Origin: Gambelia wislizenii
Taxonomy: Eukaryota; Chordata; Lepidosauria; Squamata; Crotaphytidae
Assembly: GCA_030847615.1 (NCBI GenBank)
Contig: JAUMIR010000005.1
Coordinates: 80,572,492-80,636,491, forward strand
Direction of reading: 5' to 3'
DNA length: 64,000 nucleotides
Part shown: positions 46,011-58,269 of the stretch, in pieces
Layout of the letters: each line of letters opens with the position of its first letter
How positions within the stretch are numbered: the stretch's first letter is position 1
The notes under the pieces: model-generated
The model's database searches: none
What the model saw: the letters and a program-made list of their open reading frames with translations, nothing else
What the model was told of the DNA's origin: nothing
Program-made: the position numbers and the translations under genes

Positions 46011-46719
46011 TTTGATTTTGGTTTCTTTGCACAAACCTTTACAGTTCATAGGCAAAAAAAAACTATGTGTATTTTTGCACAGAATAATTTTCCCAAATTA
46101 GGTACGTGCAAATACTAGGTGAAAACTGCACAAAACACCCACCACAGTATTGTTCTCCCTCATTGGGTTTCTCACATCTTAGGAAACACTTTTGGGGGGG
46201 GGGTGAGGGCAGGAAATGAATAACTGCATTAGTCTTTCCATCCCTACAGCAGGGATAGTAAGGCTTCTTGTAATGTTTGAAGCCAATCTCACATAAAGGC
46301 ACATGTGGATACACCAGAATGAATTTTAGCAGCACATAAATGTGTACACTTCACTAGCTAAAAGGGGCTATGGCAGCTTCACTCTAGTATCCTGGCTTTT
46401 ATAAAACTGTACTCCTGAAATAAAATATCAACAGTGATTTTTTTAAAAAAAAATATGATGTAAGAATTCAGCCAGTGTCTCAAATGATATAATAGTTTCC
46501 TGATGCACAATTATGTAGACAATTCCTATAGTTTTTCTAAATGTTACACTTGAGATTATTACAAAGTCTTTAAATCCCTGAACTGGGGAAAAAACAGCAT
46601 CATCTGCTCAATCTATTTCTTGGAAATACACAAAAGTTCCTAACTTAGTATGAATTAATTAAAGCACTTTGACCCAGCTGAAATTAGCATGGGTGATCAA
46701 GGCTGTCATATTAACATAC

Positions 46720-46876
46720 CCAGGCGCTGACACATCTGCCGCAGGTAGTGATTTTGAAATCCCCGTAGAGATCTTTGATGGCACCAGTTGTAAAAAATCC
46801 TTCCACCATCAGCAAAATGCCATAGACAAAGAAGGCAGCTGCTACTCCATAGATCACATACTTGATGATGTCAATC
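46720..46876 (-). CDS. GPM6A: GPM6A coding exon 3
   Basis: 157 bases encoding residues 78-129, beginning IDIIKYVIYGVAAAFFVYGI and continuing LLMVEGFFTTGAIKDLYGDF to KITTCGRCVSAW. It comprises transmembrane helix 2, the intracellular loop, and the first residues of helix 3. The 157-base length and the KITTCGRC core are hallmarks of the PLP family. The first base completes Met77 (phase 2 in) and the exon ends after a full Trp codon (phase 0 out). Acceptor AATCATAG and donor GTATGT are canonical. Inverted copies of one transposon sit on either side (44401-44993 and 47413-48003). Confidence 0.97.
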
Positions 46877-47412
46877 CTATGATTAAAAGATATCCATGTT
46901 AGTAACATTTTAATAATGATTCTGAACTATTGGACATGCATGTATCCAGACTATAACAATAACAAAATCTAGAGATATTTACAGAGTTTAACTTACACAT
47001 CATAGCTCTAGTTAAATGTTCATACAAGAAATACAGACTCTTTTCACAGAAAATTCTTCAAGTGTTTATGCTGACAGATACAATGCAGCTCTCTCAACAC
47101 ATGCACACACATGGAAGTGAAATTCACAATATGTAGCTGGAACATAGAGCTTCAACCTACCACTATTAAGTTATTTGTGGCTTCAACATATGATTATGTT
47201 CATTCTTCTTAAAAGCAACTTTAAGAAGCAGATTTTTCAAAATATCTGCATCCACCAGAGGCAGAGCCCACATGACACTTCTTCAGTGAACTCACTAAAA
47301 TGAAGGTATGGTTTTCAGCTTGGGGAGAAAAGGTGATACTGTTGGAAGTATTCAGACTGTGCACATTCCTTCATTCCAACTGTTTGCTGTTATATGATTG
47401 TACAGTGTCACA

Positions 47413-48003
47413 GGGCTTGTCTATATGATAAAAATAATCCTAATGGCAATCACATTGAAGGCGATCCGTACAAACAGACATTCGCATAAATATGTGTCAT
47501 ACAGAAGGGGGGCAGCCAAATCACCTCAAAATCCATGTGGGAAGTGTCCAGGGCTTCGACCTGATTTTTTTTAAAAAACAAGTCATTTTTTAAAAATGAC
47601 ATGCAAATGTGTGATCATTTGGACACTTGCATTTGCGTTGGTACGAACAGGCAGTGTAATCTGATTGGCTGGATGAGCATGGGGGCAGGGCTAGCAAACA
47701 GGGAAAGTGCCTGCTATCACCATGTGGGTTTTCAGCTAAGCGAGTGTGCGGTGAGTTGATAAAATGGTTATCTTATACTCTCTTTTTCCCTTTTCCTTTT
47801 TGTAAATATGAAATATTGCATGTACGCACCATTGTAAACTGTGACAGTTTAAAATCATGAGTAAATCACTCACAGCCACCATCTTGGCTAGGGGTCATGT
47901 GAAGTTTATGGGGGGCTGTTTTGACCATTAAGACAGGTCGCAGCACTGCAGATGGCTGCTTTTTTGGAGGCATTCATATCCTCCCCCCCATATAGACAAG
48001 CCC
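47413..48003 (+). mobile_element. Non-autonomous DNA transposon, copy B
   Basis: 591 bases, ends GGGCTTGTCTATATGATA and CCCCATATAGACAAGCCC. It is the reverse complement of copy A at 44401-44993, and the two lengths differ by only two bases. There is no transposase frame. Confidence 0.85.
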
Positions 48004-50533
48004 ACAGTAATACATTCTTGATGCTTTCTTTCCTCCCCGCCCCCCGAGTTTGACCTTTGAGAATAATTATCTGAGTAACAAAGTATTTTTGTTGCTGTGT
48101 AAAATGACAGGTTTCAGACACCTCACAGTCCTGCTTCTTCTAGAACTCTAACAGATTTGATTCAATTCATTAAATGGAACCATTTTTAATCCAAATCTTT
48201 CTCATGGATTCAGGCCTTATTCACTAGACTTCAGTATATGCCGTTTTGTGATAAGAGGGTCTCATTTCAAACTGGCAGCACCTTCTTCAGACCTCCTTCC
48301 AACATGCAAATGCCCTTTTTGAGTTCTTTTGTTCTGCATTACACCACTTTGAATGTGAACTGAGCAAATGGAAAGTGAAGGAAAATGAAACGCCATGGTA
48401 CATCATTTTATTTGTTTGTTTTAATTTATATAATGCCTTTTCCCCATGGTGGGACCTAAGGTGGCTCACATACAAAAAAATATTGGTTAGATATGAAGGT
48501 CATCTTCTAGTCACTGCAGGGGTTCTTCAGGGAAAGAGACACTAATCCAGAGGAAGTTCCTACTAACAGAAAGGAGGTGATAAACTGTGCTGATTCCTCC
48601 TCCATTTTGTGTCCCCTGGTGCCAACTCTCCAGAGTAGAATGAGAGGGTACCAGGGGCTTTAGGGGGCAAAATTGCCCTTTCCATTTCCATTCACAAATG
48701 ACAGAGGAATAGTTTTCATGAGCAGAATAGCTCACATGATTATTGATAGAACCCAGTGTTTATGGAAATGTTCACTATGTGTTCTCATCCTCCAAAATGA
48801 GCACTAAAGTGTTTGAAGAAGATGGAGGTATGAAGATTAGCACATGTTTATCATTCCACTGACAGATCTCTGACATTATGGTGTTTGAGGCCACTGTGTT
48901 TTGCTTCCTGAAATGAAGGACAAAATGGTACTCTCCAGACCGCCCCCCCCATTTCATATTATAGAATCCAACTGAACTAGTACTTCAATCTGATTTTAAT
49001 GTTGGTGGCAGAATGGCATTCTGTACTGCACTTGAACACAGCAAGCTAGCTAAGAGAGTCGCATCTTGTACACACAGATCTATCCTCCAATGGCCTGCTT
49101 CTGCAGCCTGGTAATGGGTGCTTCCCAGCATCTGCAACCTGAAGCAGATGTTCCACTCTGGCTAATGTTAAGGCCATCCCCTTTTAGGGACATACGTCAA
49201 CAAAAAAAGAGAAAACGGATAATTTCACATGGTTTACACTGATCCTGAATAATTCAATAAGAGACCCTTCTTATTGTGTGCCATATTTATTCATTGTGTG
49301 TCAAGAAGATAGGTGATGATTTCAGCACTATATGGTTTGAAGATATGAAGATGTTCTCAGCATACTAAGTGGTGACAACTTTTAAACTGTTTACTATGGC
49401 ACAAGTCATGCTAATGACATCTTCATGGTCTCAGAATAGTTTTATTTTAAAGTTCTATGACACAGAGCAAATGAATTACAATCCGTCTTTTAAAATATGT
49501 TTCCAACTAAGCCCATTATAGGTTGTGACCTTTAATAATTTCATTTCATTTTATTGAATCAGACAATAGAAGCAATAAGGCTAGGAACACAAAGAATGCT
49601 GATTAACACAGTCAATCATTTAAAAATTGCCACTTCCACATCTCTCAAAATTATACATTTAATGCTGCTGGGAAATATATGAAGCAGTGTATTTTCCACT
49701 GTATCAGGGCTGAGATGTATCTTTTACTAGGCCCTAAAAGGATTAAGAGTTGAAAGGATCCTGAAACTATTCTATGGTATAGACTTAAAACTGGTTTTTC
49801 TTTTAAATCACGGGTGTTGAAAAATTAGGAACCAGACAGCATGAAATTGGAAAGTTCCCAGCAGTATGGTGAATGAGAATGTATCATGTTATAAACATAG
49901 AAACAGATGCTTTGTTCCCTGAAAATACACATATACAACCACAGAATTCTAATAGTGAATAGCATACACCACTGGTTTGCCGTATGCCATACAGTCCTAC
50001 ATTGTAAAATACAAGAAAGTGATTGCAAACAATGCAACAATAAAAATACTGATGATGCTGAGCACAATCCTAACTTGAAGGTAGCCAGGGACCAAATGAG
50101 TGACTAAGCTAGTGCGCTGAATCCATCTCTTCCCAGCCTATTGGATATTACTTAGGACTAACCACTGACATAACTTTGTGTGGAAATGTGGCTGTGACCC
50201 TGAGCTGGAGGAGTTTGGACTGGCCCAACTCAGCTCTTCCTTTGCCCTACCTCTTCTTTAGTCTGATTGTGAGGGTATTTTTGTGGTAGGGAGATGTTTT
50301 TGCTTTTTTTGCTGGCATATCTTAGCAGCATTGCAATTCTGCTGGCAGATTGTTCCATTGGCAGATTACTGATATCAGCTAGCAGAACAGGGTTCTGTAC
50401 CTAATTCTAACCCGCTACAGGCAGTGCATCATTGAGTTAGAAATGCAGTGATAACTAGCATGCTTTTTGCCTTCGTTTAAAATAGGATGTAAGGGGTGGG
50501 GAGGGGGAGGGACTCTTTTTTTTTATATAGGAT

Positions 50534-50821
50534 CAGGGCCGGTTTAAGGAATTTTGGGGCCCCCTGCAATGCTTTATTTTGGGGGGCCCATATGTTTATC
50601 TCAGGTCAATGTAACCTAACCTATTCACAATACAGGATGCTCAGATTACAGTAGGGCCCCCGTATCCATGGATTCATTATCCATGGGACACAAAACAGCA
50701 CAACTACCATAGAGTCTTCCTAGAAAACCTTTGTCAGATAAGGAGGTCAGCAGGGCCCCCCCCCCTTGACCTTGGGCCCCCCTGCCAATGCTGATTTGGC
50801 AGACTGGTTAAACCGGCCCTG
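50534..50821. mobile_element. hAT-like element with nested MITE
   Basis: Ends CAGGGCCGGTTTAAGGAA and TTAAACCGGCCCTG are inverted repeats. Flanks TATAGGAT and ACTAGGAT agree at six of eight bases, in keeping with an 8-bp hAT duplication. A pogo-like fragment (50649-50745) begins TACAGTAGGGCCCCCGTATC inside it. Confidence 0.75.
50649..50745 (+). repeat. Pogo-like MITE fragment nested in hAT element
   Basis: CAGTAGGGCCCCCGTATCCA after a TA dinucleotide, then ACTACCATAGAGTC and TAGAAAACC, corresponding to the left half of the copy at 30567-30851. Confidence 0.65.
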
Positions 50822-53687
50822 ACTAGGATCCTCTTCCAGTGCAAGGAGGACAGGTTTCAGAAACTCTTCTTCAGTTAAACATCTACTGACACACAGTTAT
50901 GAGTATTAAGGAGGAATGTTCAGAAAACAAAATGCTTAACATATTCCGAGTAAGTTCAGTCTTCTACCAAGACCATGATATATCTTTATTATGCCCAAAA
51001 TCATGATCAAAACTGAGATTCTCCATGAAGGTTGAAATTGTATTGAGACAAACCTAACAGGTATTAGGAGAAACATAGTTTAAATTTAATTTACAACAAT
51101 GAACTCCCTTATATGATCAGTTTTGTAGTCCTCTCAGTGAAGGTAAGATACAGAATGCCATAGACAAGAGATGTAAGAAGGATTTGCAAATTTTCTTGTG
51201 CTCATTGAGAAATGGAGCCTCAGCATCTCTCAAATGGTAATAAGATTTTTCTGTATTTTGAAATGATTTTCTTTTTCACATTTTGGGATTTTTTTTTTCA
51301 AAATTTCATTTGCACAGAAGACATTAACATCTTTGCACTAACATATTTAGTGCAAAATATGTTATTGCACAAAAGTATGCTATATTTGCAACATGAAAAC
51401 AAGATTTTCATAAGTTTGAAATCTGAAAAATATTTTTAAAACATAAAAAAATATCATTTTTAAAAATACACAAAATCATTTTTAAAATATACAAAAATAT
51501 ACAAAAATTATTATAATATTGTCCAGCAAGAAGGAAAAATTGAAATGTTTCATTCTTCATTGTGTGAATGAAGTAAGTGAAGATTTACATTCCTAGCAAG
51601 GGCAGGTGTTATATGAACATTTACTTTGTTATTTGACTGGGTTTCCCAGTTAATATCTAACCTATAACTGTGTTCTGCTGAATTTTCACTTGACTAACAT
51701 AAAACCTTACAAGTTCTCAATAATTGAAGCAACTGCAATCATTTTGTTTTACCATTCACTTCTTTTACAACTTGACAAAATTGTTCCACTCCATCTATTT
51801 CTTATGAACATAGCTGTAATATGGTCTGGGAGGTCTCCTGCCCCACCTGCTGAGGACATTCATCATTAACCTCAAAGGAGGAAGGAGGTCCATACATGCA
51901 TTTGTGATCTGTTCATGCCATAGAAGTGAAATTCATGTGGTCTGCAACAGAGTGTGTAACAGTCAACATGGATCTTTAGACAAATGTGATGAGGGAAGGG
52001 GCTAATTACCTTTCCTGTGGCAGGCCACATTACATTTCTGGCCAAAAATTCACTAAAAACATGACCCAGTAGTGTTTGGACAACTATGTCTTACTTGTAT
52101 CTTATGATGTTTTGGTCAATTTTCAGCCAGTGTTGGTGGTTTGGGTAAAATTTGTGAGTGAGAGTGTTGAGTGAACTGCTACATTCTGATGGCACTGGTG
52201 ACCAAAACATAACATTTTTTTCACTAGGTTTCCATTTAGAAAAGACACCAGGAAGGCAAGAAATAGCACTAAAGCATTTTATTATAATAAGAATGCAAAT
52301 GTACAAGTTTTAGAAATCATTTTCTAACTTCTGGAACCTCTGTGGTAATTCTCCTTTCTAAAACATGAAAAGCAGTGAACTCAGGCTGTCATACATGTTT
52401 CTCCCTACTGTCAACCATCTTATTCTACAACTAGCCTATGGGAGAGACAATTGTCTCAGGGTCACCCACTGAAATCCACAAATGAGTGTGGTGACTGATA
52501 CTTGCTCCTGGTTTTACAAAAACAAAAGAGCACTGGAAGGGAGATACACAATTCCCAATGAATGTGAAGAATCATTTGAAATAATTAACAAATTGACTGG
52601 ATAATTCTTTATCACTACCACCAAATTCTTCAAAGCTTAATTGTGTTCCTTGATTGCTATTTCACGTACAGTTCTGACACAGAAAATGTAGATAATGTGT
52701 ACAGTCCTTGAAGCATTGATTTACTATGTGTCATCTACTATGCAATGGTTATCCAGAGACTCATTAAGTTGGAGTCTAGGAAAACGAGAAAGCTTTCATT
52801 TAATATTCACCTACAGCCTTTGCTGTGAAGTTAGGTTTAGAGACAGTAGTCTCCATGAAAACCTAAAAATATATCCACATTTAAACAACAGGAATATAAG
52901 CAATAGTAATGAACACCAATGATGAATTGTGAATCCCCACCCCAGCCTAATTTTTATTGTGTTGCTAGTGCTACTCCTAGAAAGGGCAATAAAGCCTATT
53001 TCTCCTACCCTTAAGGGGGGAAAATGGACATATTGCCACTGGCTCTACCAGATCGATAGCATAGTGGCAGCAGGTGGCTTCCATTTCAGTGGAACAGTGA
53101 ATCCATAGGTAAGGTAAGTCCATACCTTAAAGTAGTAAACCAAGGTGATGAACCCTGTCTCCAAAAGAGGCTCAGCACTCTGGATGGCTCCTTTAAAGAC
53201 TAAGACTGAGAAGTGGATTCACCAACTCACCAACAAGGGAGCCACCATTGACACTGTCTTACTTGATCCTGCACCCAGGAATCCTGCACACACTTTTGCA
53301 TTTGTTTCCAATGACAAATGTAAAGGAGCCTAACAATAAACAAGTTTAAAATATGATTGAAGACCTTTTTTTAGTTGAGTTAAAGATGATAGAGAAGACA
53401 GGCAAGAAGATACATACCAATGTTTTAGACCCTGTTGGATCTAAAGATAAATAACAAAAGAAATCATGTTCCGGTGTTGAAATGTACATACATTTTTCAG
53501 AATGGGAACTTATTTTCTAGAACTATTTAATATCCATCTGTCCATCTGTTATAAGTAAGTTTGGAAGATGTGCAAGGGATGTCTTCTCTTTGCTTTATTG
53601 AGAAGTACTGAGTGGGTGAGGGGCTACTAATTACATACTCTTGCAGCTCTATCAAAGGAAAACTACAAAGGTTAAGCAGAGACTTAC

Positions 53688-53880
53688 ATGGTAAAGACAT
53701 CAATGGTGTCCCCAGCAGCTCTTGCCATCTCAAAGTAGGTCTGAAGAATATTGACAGTTCCTGAGAGGGCTTCATGTCCACAGCCACAGAAGAGGGCAAC
53801 TCCAGCGTACAGCAGGATGGTGGCAATCAGAGAGGCATAGGGAATGCCCCCTAAGCACTTGATGCAGCATTCAAAGCATC
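53688..53880 (-). CDS. GPM6A: GPM6A coding exon 2
   Basis: 193 bases encoding residues 13-76 and two bases of Met77. The sequence runs [20 protein letters not shown] then [20 protein letters not shown] and [25 protein letters not shown]. The cysteine cluster C14, C17, C18, C21 is the palmitoylated N-terminal motif of the family; residues about 24-43 form transmembrane helix 1, and the remainder is the first extracellular loop. The protein sits in the neuronal plasma membrane and promotes neurite and filopodium outgrowth (known for mammalian M6-a). Acceptor TTTGTTTAG, donor GTAAGTC. The preceding coding exon (about 12 residues) is outside the window. A GPM6B assignment fails because its loop sequence differs here. 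Confidence 0.97.
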
Positions 53881-54574
53881 CTAAACAAAACATAGAGGGA
53901 AAATTCTTTACACCTTTCCATTTTCCTCTTCCTCAGGACCAATCCATATTTGTAGGACCATATTTCTAGCCCATGTGCATTGCCTAAATACTTGTAAACT
54001 CAAGAGGGAGATGGAGCAAACAAACAGGACTTCCAGCACTTAAAGAAAAAATTCACACAAAAGGCATCTTTTACTCTTTTGCCAAAAGAATCACCATAGT
54101 GGTTTGATCATTTCAATGCACTTGAGTTTCTAGGGACAACTGTGCATCCATAAGTCCCTCCCCACCACGAATGCAGACCTGAGACTTCAGGTAAGAGCAC
54201 AATTCTTTCCGGACCATGCTGAACTTCTGTACCAAATGCATTAATGTTGGAGGATTTGAAGCATTCAAGTGCTTTTGGAAACAGGGAGAGAGAGATATGT
54301 ATATTATATATCTACATTTCCACAGCTATGTCTCCTGATGCAATCCCCCAAAACATACTTCGTAAGCAGCACAGCCTTCCCCACCCACTACCCGCTGCCA
54401 ATACTGCAGCCAATTCCATGTTCTCAGAGAGTAGAGGGATGAGCAGGTTCACGTCCAGCTATTCTCCTGTAGCTGGACACATGTGACAAGCATCTGCAGA
54501 GACCTCCATGGGTCCTTGAGAGCTCTCTGCAGATAACATCCTTGCAGCATGTTAAGCTACTTTTTTTGTTCTTA

Positions 54575-54672
54575 AACAGAGATTGGCTAGTCATCTGCTT
54601 GGACTGCTTTAGCAGGACTTTGGACTAGATGACATTTCAGATACCTTCAACTCTACAGCTCTATAATTCCAA
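54575..54672 (+). repeat. CR1 LINE 3' tail, decayed
   Basis: GAGATTGGCTAGTCATCTGC, GACTTTGGACTAGATGACAT and TTCAACTCTACAGCTCTATA follow the order of a CR1 terminus. Confidence 0.6.
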
Positions 54673-54921
54673 ATAGCAAGAAATTGTCACTGTTAGGAAC
54701 ATGTGTGGGAGACGTAAAATCATATCCTCTAAAGAGGTAGATAACTGTGAGACTTGATATGAGACTTGTAGTGAACTCTTAAAAGCACTTAATAGTGAAC
54801 CCCCAAAAGGCTATGGGGATAGAAATTTTTTCACCTGCTTAGAAGAAGGATAGCAAGAAGGAAGCAATCCTATCCCTCCCTAGGCACCCACTGAGAAGGC
54901 TCTATCACATACAGGTTGCCC

Positions 54922-55166
54922 ACGTTTCAGCCAACATCTGTTGTTTCAGTTATCTGTGGCTGAAAAAAGAGGGACACATACCACAGAGTCATGCTGGAAA
55001 ATGCCTAGAAAGGCATCCTCTCTAGTCACTAGGTCCTGCTATGCAAATCTATGGTATGTTTTTTACAGGAAGTCCTTAATTTTAATAGGGTTTGCTATTA
55101 TCCATGGTTTCACTTATAAACAGTAAGTCCAGGAACATATTCCCCCATGGATACAGGGGCAACCTG
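54922..55166 (-). mobile_element. Tigger/pogo-like MITE, decayed
   Basis: Right end CCCCCATGGATACAGGGGCA with CTATTATCCATGGTTTCA and AGAGTCATGCTGGAAAATGC inside, reversed relative to 30567-30851. Confidence 0.65.
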
Positions 55167-55884
55167 TATTCCCATCAGATGTGCCTGTGAAGAAGGAGGG
55201 ATCAAGAGAAACACACACAATATCTCTTTTGCATGGGTGAACTCAGCACAGATTCAGATGTTTATATATGCCCCCCCTATGGTAAACAGCAATTGATGGG
55301 GATGGTTTCAATCAGGCAAATGGCACCATAAAAAAAGGTTAACTCACACCACATATATAATGTTTCGGGCCACTCCATAGCTTCTATTAACATTTTTTTA
55401 AAGCAGGTCAACTGGTTGATCTGACTCATTGTTTCTATTTTTAACATTGTTTTCAAGTTCTTCACATTTGGAGTACTTCCAAGACATCTGACAGTTATTA
55501 TCAATGAAGCATCTTCCAGCCATTTTGACTCTAAGACTGCCACACATATGCAAGCAAGAATTCTGGCATTAGTGACAGACCTTTTTCATTTTCACAAGTG
55601 AATGTGTAGGACTTTCACTTGCCCTATCTTCAACTTCCCTGCTTTAAGGTATACAGTACTGTATATTTTCCTAACATCCGCCTTTTCCTTTGTTTTGGCT
55701 TCCTTTCCCGTTTTAATTTTACTGTTTTACTTTTCATTACACTAGTAACTTCTGCATAGGAACAAAGGAAGCTTAGACTGTGTCACACCATTGGCATATC
55801 TAGCCCCATGTTATCAATTCTGATTGATAATGGCTGCCCATGTTTCAGGCAAGATTCCTTTCTTAGTCCCTGAAGATCCCTGGC

Positions 55885-55985
55885 ATTACCTGGAGGTCCC
55901 ATTCAAGGCCCAACCCTGCTTAGCTTCCAAGATCAGATAAGACTGGTGTGTTCAGGGTGGCATAGTGATCTTCAGTCAAGAGATG
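55885..55985 (-). repeat. 5S-rRNA-derived SINE fragment
   Basis: AACCCTGCTTAGCTTCCAAG followed by ATCAGATAAGACTGGTG is the reverse complement of the 5S 3' half. Confidence 0.75.
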
Positions 55986-56361
55986 TTCATAATGGTAGGT
56001 TTCTAGTTACTTGGCTAAGGGCTGTGCTGCAAGCAACAACAACAACAACTGTTATGAAATTTTATAGATGAAATTATGTACTGTGTGTGAAAAAACATCT
56101 ACCTTTTACCTGACTTGAATCTTCCATCATTTAGTGAAGGATCCTGGTTCAAGTATTCTGAGAGGAAGGGAAAAATACCTCTTCCTATTCACTTTTCCCG
56201 TGCCATACATAATTTTATACACCTCTGTCCACACCTCAAGAGGAGATGGGAGAGAGGAAGGAATGGCCAGAGGTGTGGTGCATATGCTCTGGGGTTTATT
56301 CCACACTTTAAAGAAGTTACTATCCAAGATACTTTAAATGGGCTTTCCATAGTGCTCTGTG

Positions 56362-56430
56362 TGTGTGCGTGCACCTTCAAGTCACCTGTCAACTTATGGA
56401 GACCCCAGGAATTTCATTGGGTACTCAACA
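56362..56430 (-). repeat. SINE tail fragment
   Basis: GTGCACCTTCAAGTCACCTG, TCAACTTATGGAGACCCC and ATTTCATTGGGT form the reversed SINE 3' end. Confidence 0.6.
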
Positions 56431-56529
56431 GCTTATTTGAAGGCTGGAATAAAACTCAAGAGTGGACTCATTCCATTACACAAATAGAAGCCATTGTATA
56501 GGAGAGACCTCTTTGATGGTAGACGAAGG

Positions 56530-57235
56530 AATAAGGAGAGCAGACACAAATAAAGATAACACATATAGCTGGGGTATAAAGGACCACTTTTATTTAGCTA
56601 TAACTATTTAACCCCATTCTTAGAGATCTGCAATGAGGGAGCAACTCAGTGTGGGAACCTTCAAGACCCATTCCCCAACTTCCCTTGGGCAAAAACACCT
56701 GAACCCCAGGGAGAACCCATAAGGCTGACCCAAAAGTCCCTCCCCAAAGTCACAGGATTTAAAGAGAGGGTTTATCCCTCAGGCCAGCCCCAAAGGAGGT
56801 CCCTTTCCCCACAGTAAAGGGGCAGTTCCAGCTCCCACTTCACCTCCAAAAAGGGAGAAGTGCCAAAGGAGCTCACCAAACTACCAAAATCTCCCCCTCT
56901 ACCTGCCAAGTGACCACCTATTTAAGACACCACCCTAAGCCAATTGTCAAGTCCGCATCCACAGTGTGGGGTAGGCAAAAAGACCCCAGGCAAAAGGGCA
57001 AAAATTTCTACCTGGCCCCGAAGTGACCAATTAAATTATGCTGATTCATCGGCGGGAGAGTGGGCTGATCAAGGCAACAAAAAGGAGGGGACTGAGATGG
57101 TTGAGCTTAAATCCCTTCTAGCCCTGCCCTCTGATGTCCTGGCAACAGCACAGGAGCTGAGGCAAAGTTACAGGCCTCCATTCTGCACTCCCTCAACAGG
57201 GGTTCCTACAGCATAGTCGCAACCAGGCTGGGAAC
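56530..57235 (-). repeat. Candidate LTR-like block
   Basis: About 700 bases, richer in GC and in C-runs on the plus strand than either flank. On the minus strand CTTAAATAGGTGG (TATA-like) near 56920 is followed by AAATAAAAGTGG (poly(A) signal) near 56590, the order expected of an LTR. TGTTGAGGGAGTGCAG (minus, near 57199) could be its start. I found no matching flanks or second copy. Confidence 0.35.
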
Positions 57236-57508
57236 CCTATTCCTTTCATTTCCTATTTCTCATGATGTCCTATTACACTTTTCATCCAGCAGTGTATGAT
57301 TTCCATCGTTTACTGGCACTCCTGTGCTTAAGAATCAGAAATGCTTTTTCCACTTTATTCTCCTTTTGTGGTACATTTCCTTCCATGCAGCAAAGACATG
57401 CCTCTTTCCCTTTATCCTTTTGTACAAGACATTTTCTTTTTTATCAAGTGCTTAAATCGGTACTAAGTTCAGGACGATGAAGGGAAGCCCATCACTATTC
57501 TTTCTGCA

Positions 57509-57530
57509 TGCACACACACACACACACACA
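57509..57530. repeat. (CA)11 microsatellite
   Basis: Directly visible. Confidence 0.95.
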
Positions 57531-58269
57531 ATCTTTGGTACGTAATCTAAGTTTATCTTTTTCTTTACATGATTTGCCAGCACTATTTCTCCTCATCTGC
57601 AGAGAATAAATGTCAGCTGGACTAGTTGACTGGTTTGTATTTAATCTGTGAAGAGCTTTTTTGCTCCAAAGCAGCAGCAGCAACAAGAACAACAACAAAA
57701 GGATGTGAAATATGTTCTTAATTCTAGGGGGGGAAATGGTTCCAATGAATGTTCCAAGAAGACCGTGTCAACTATTAAAACAATAAAAGCAGAAATATTT
57801 AGCAATTTGCACTTTTTTTTGTTTTTAATTTGGAATATATGTTTGTATTTTCTGGGTTAATTATTAAGGCACTATGTAAACTGATTGCAAAAAGAATGTT
57901 GCAAAAAGTTGCAATTTTGTAAGCTAGTGACAATTTAAATTTAATAGAAAACTATCTGGTTTTAGAATAAGTTGCTAAGTCATTATAATATATCAATACG
58001 TCACAAGCAGAAATACTGTATTGTTCATTTAAAACTGAACTCAAATAATAATGCTTGGTTTGATGTATGTAAACAAACATGTCTCACTGATTTTATGTAT
58101 GGGAACTGCTTCTTCATATATACATCATTAAAATGTAAAGAATTTAGAACACAATGTTCTGCCAAACATCAAACGAAATGTATTTAACAATGTAAATATG
58201 CTCAGCTGCATAAGGGCCTCCTGCCAATAAAGAGCTAACCTTCAATGTTACTCTCTTTCTCCATGTTTA

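Larger units (their letters stand above)
14368..46719 (-). other. GPM6A: GPM6A intron 3, 32 kb
   Basis: The largest intron in the window (32,352 bases), with GTATGT donor at the right and a CAG acceptor at the left. Most of it is transposon-derived and itemised separately. Stretches where I recognise nothing firm: 14400-15960 (one hAT-like block near 14730-14870), 17715-18115, 26385-28260, 29030-30165, 30855-31195, 39885-42240 and 46100-46700. The stretch 43290-44280 is repeat-free and rich in TAAT motifs. No alternative coding exon was seen. Confidence 0.8.
46877..53687 (-). other. GPM6A: GPM6A intron 2
   Basis: 6811 bases, GTAAGT donor and ATAG acceptor. It holds transposon copy B (47413-48003), an L2-like tail (48415-48485) and a hAT element with a nested MITE (50534-50821). 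I recognise nothing in 48490-50520 and 50830-53680, which are AT-rich and largely repeat-poor. Confidence 0.8.

Noticed and set aside
45591..46101. Open frames of 141 and 154 codons on opposite strands
   Set aside because: They lie in a motif-repeat block with homopolymer runs and show no known domain.
5911..53880. PLP1 or GPM6B as the identity of the gene
   Set aside because: The loop sequences, the KNTTLVEGANLCLDLRQF segment and the SKERLNAYT C-terminus fit M6-a only.
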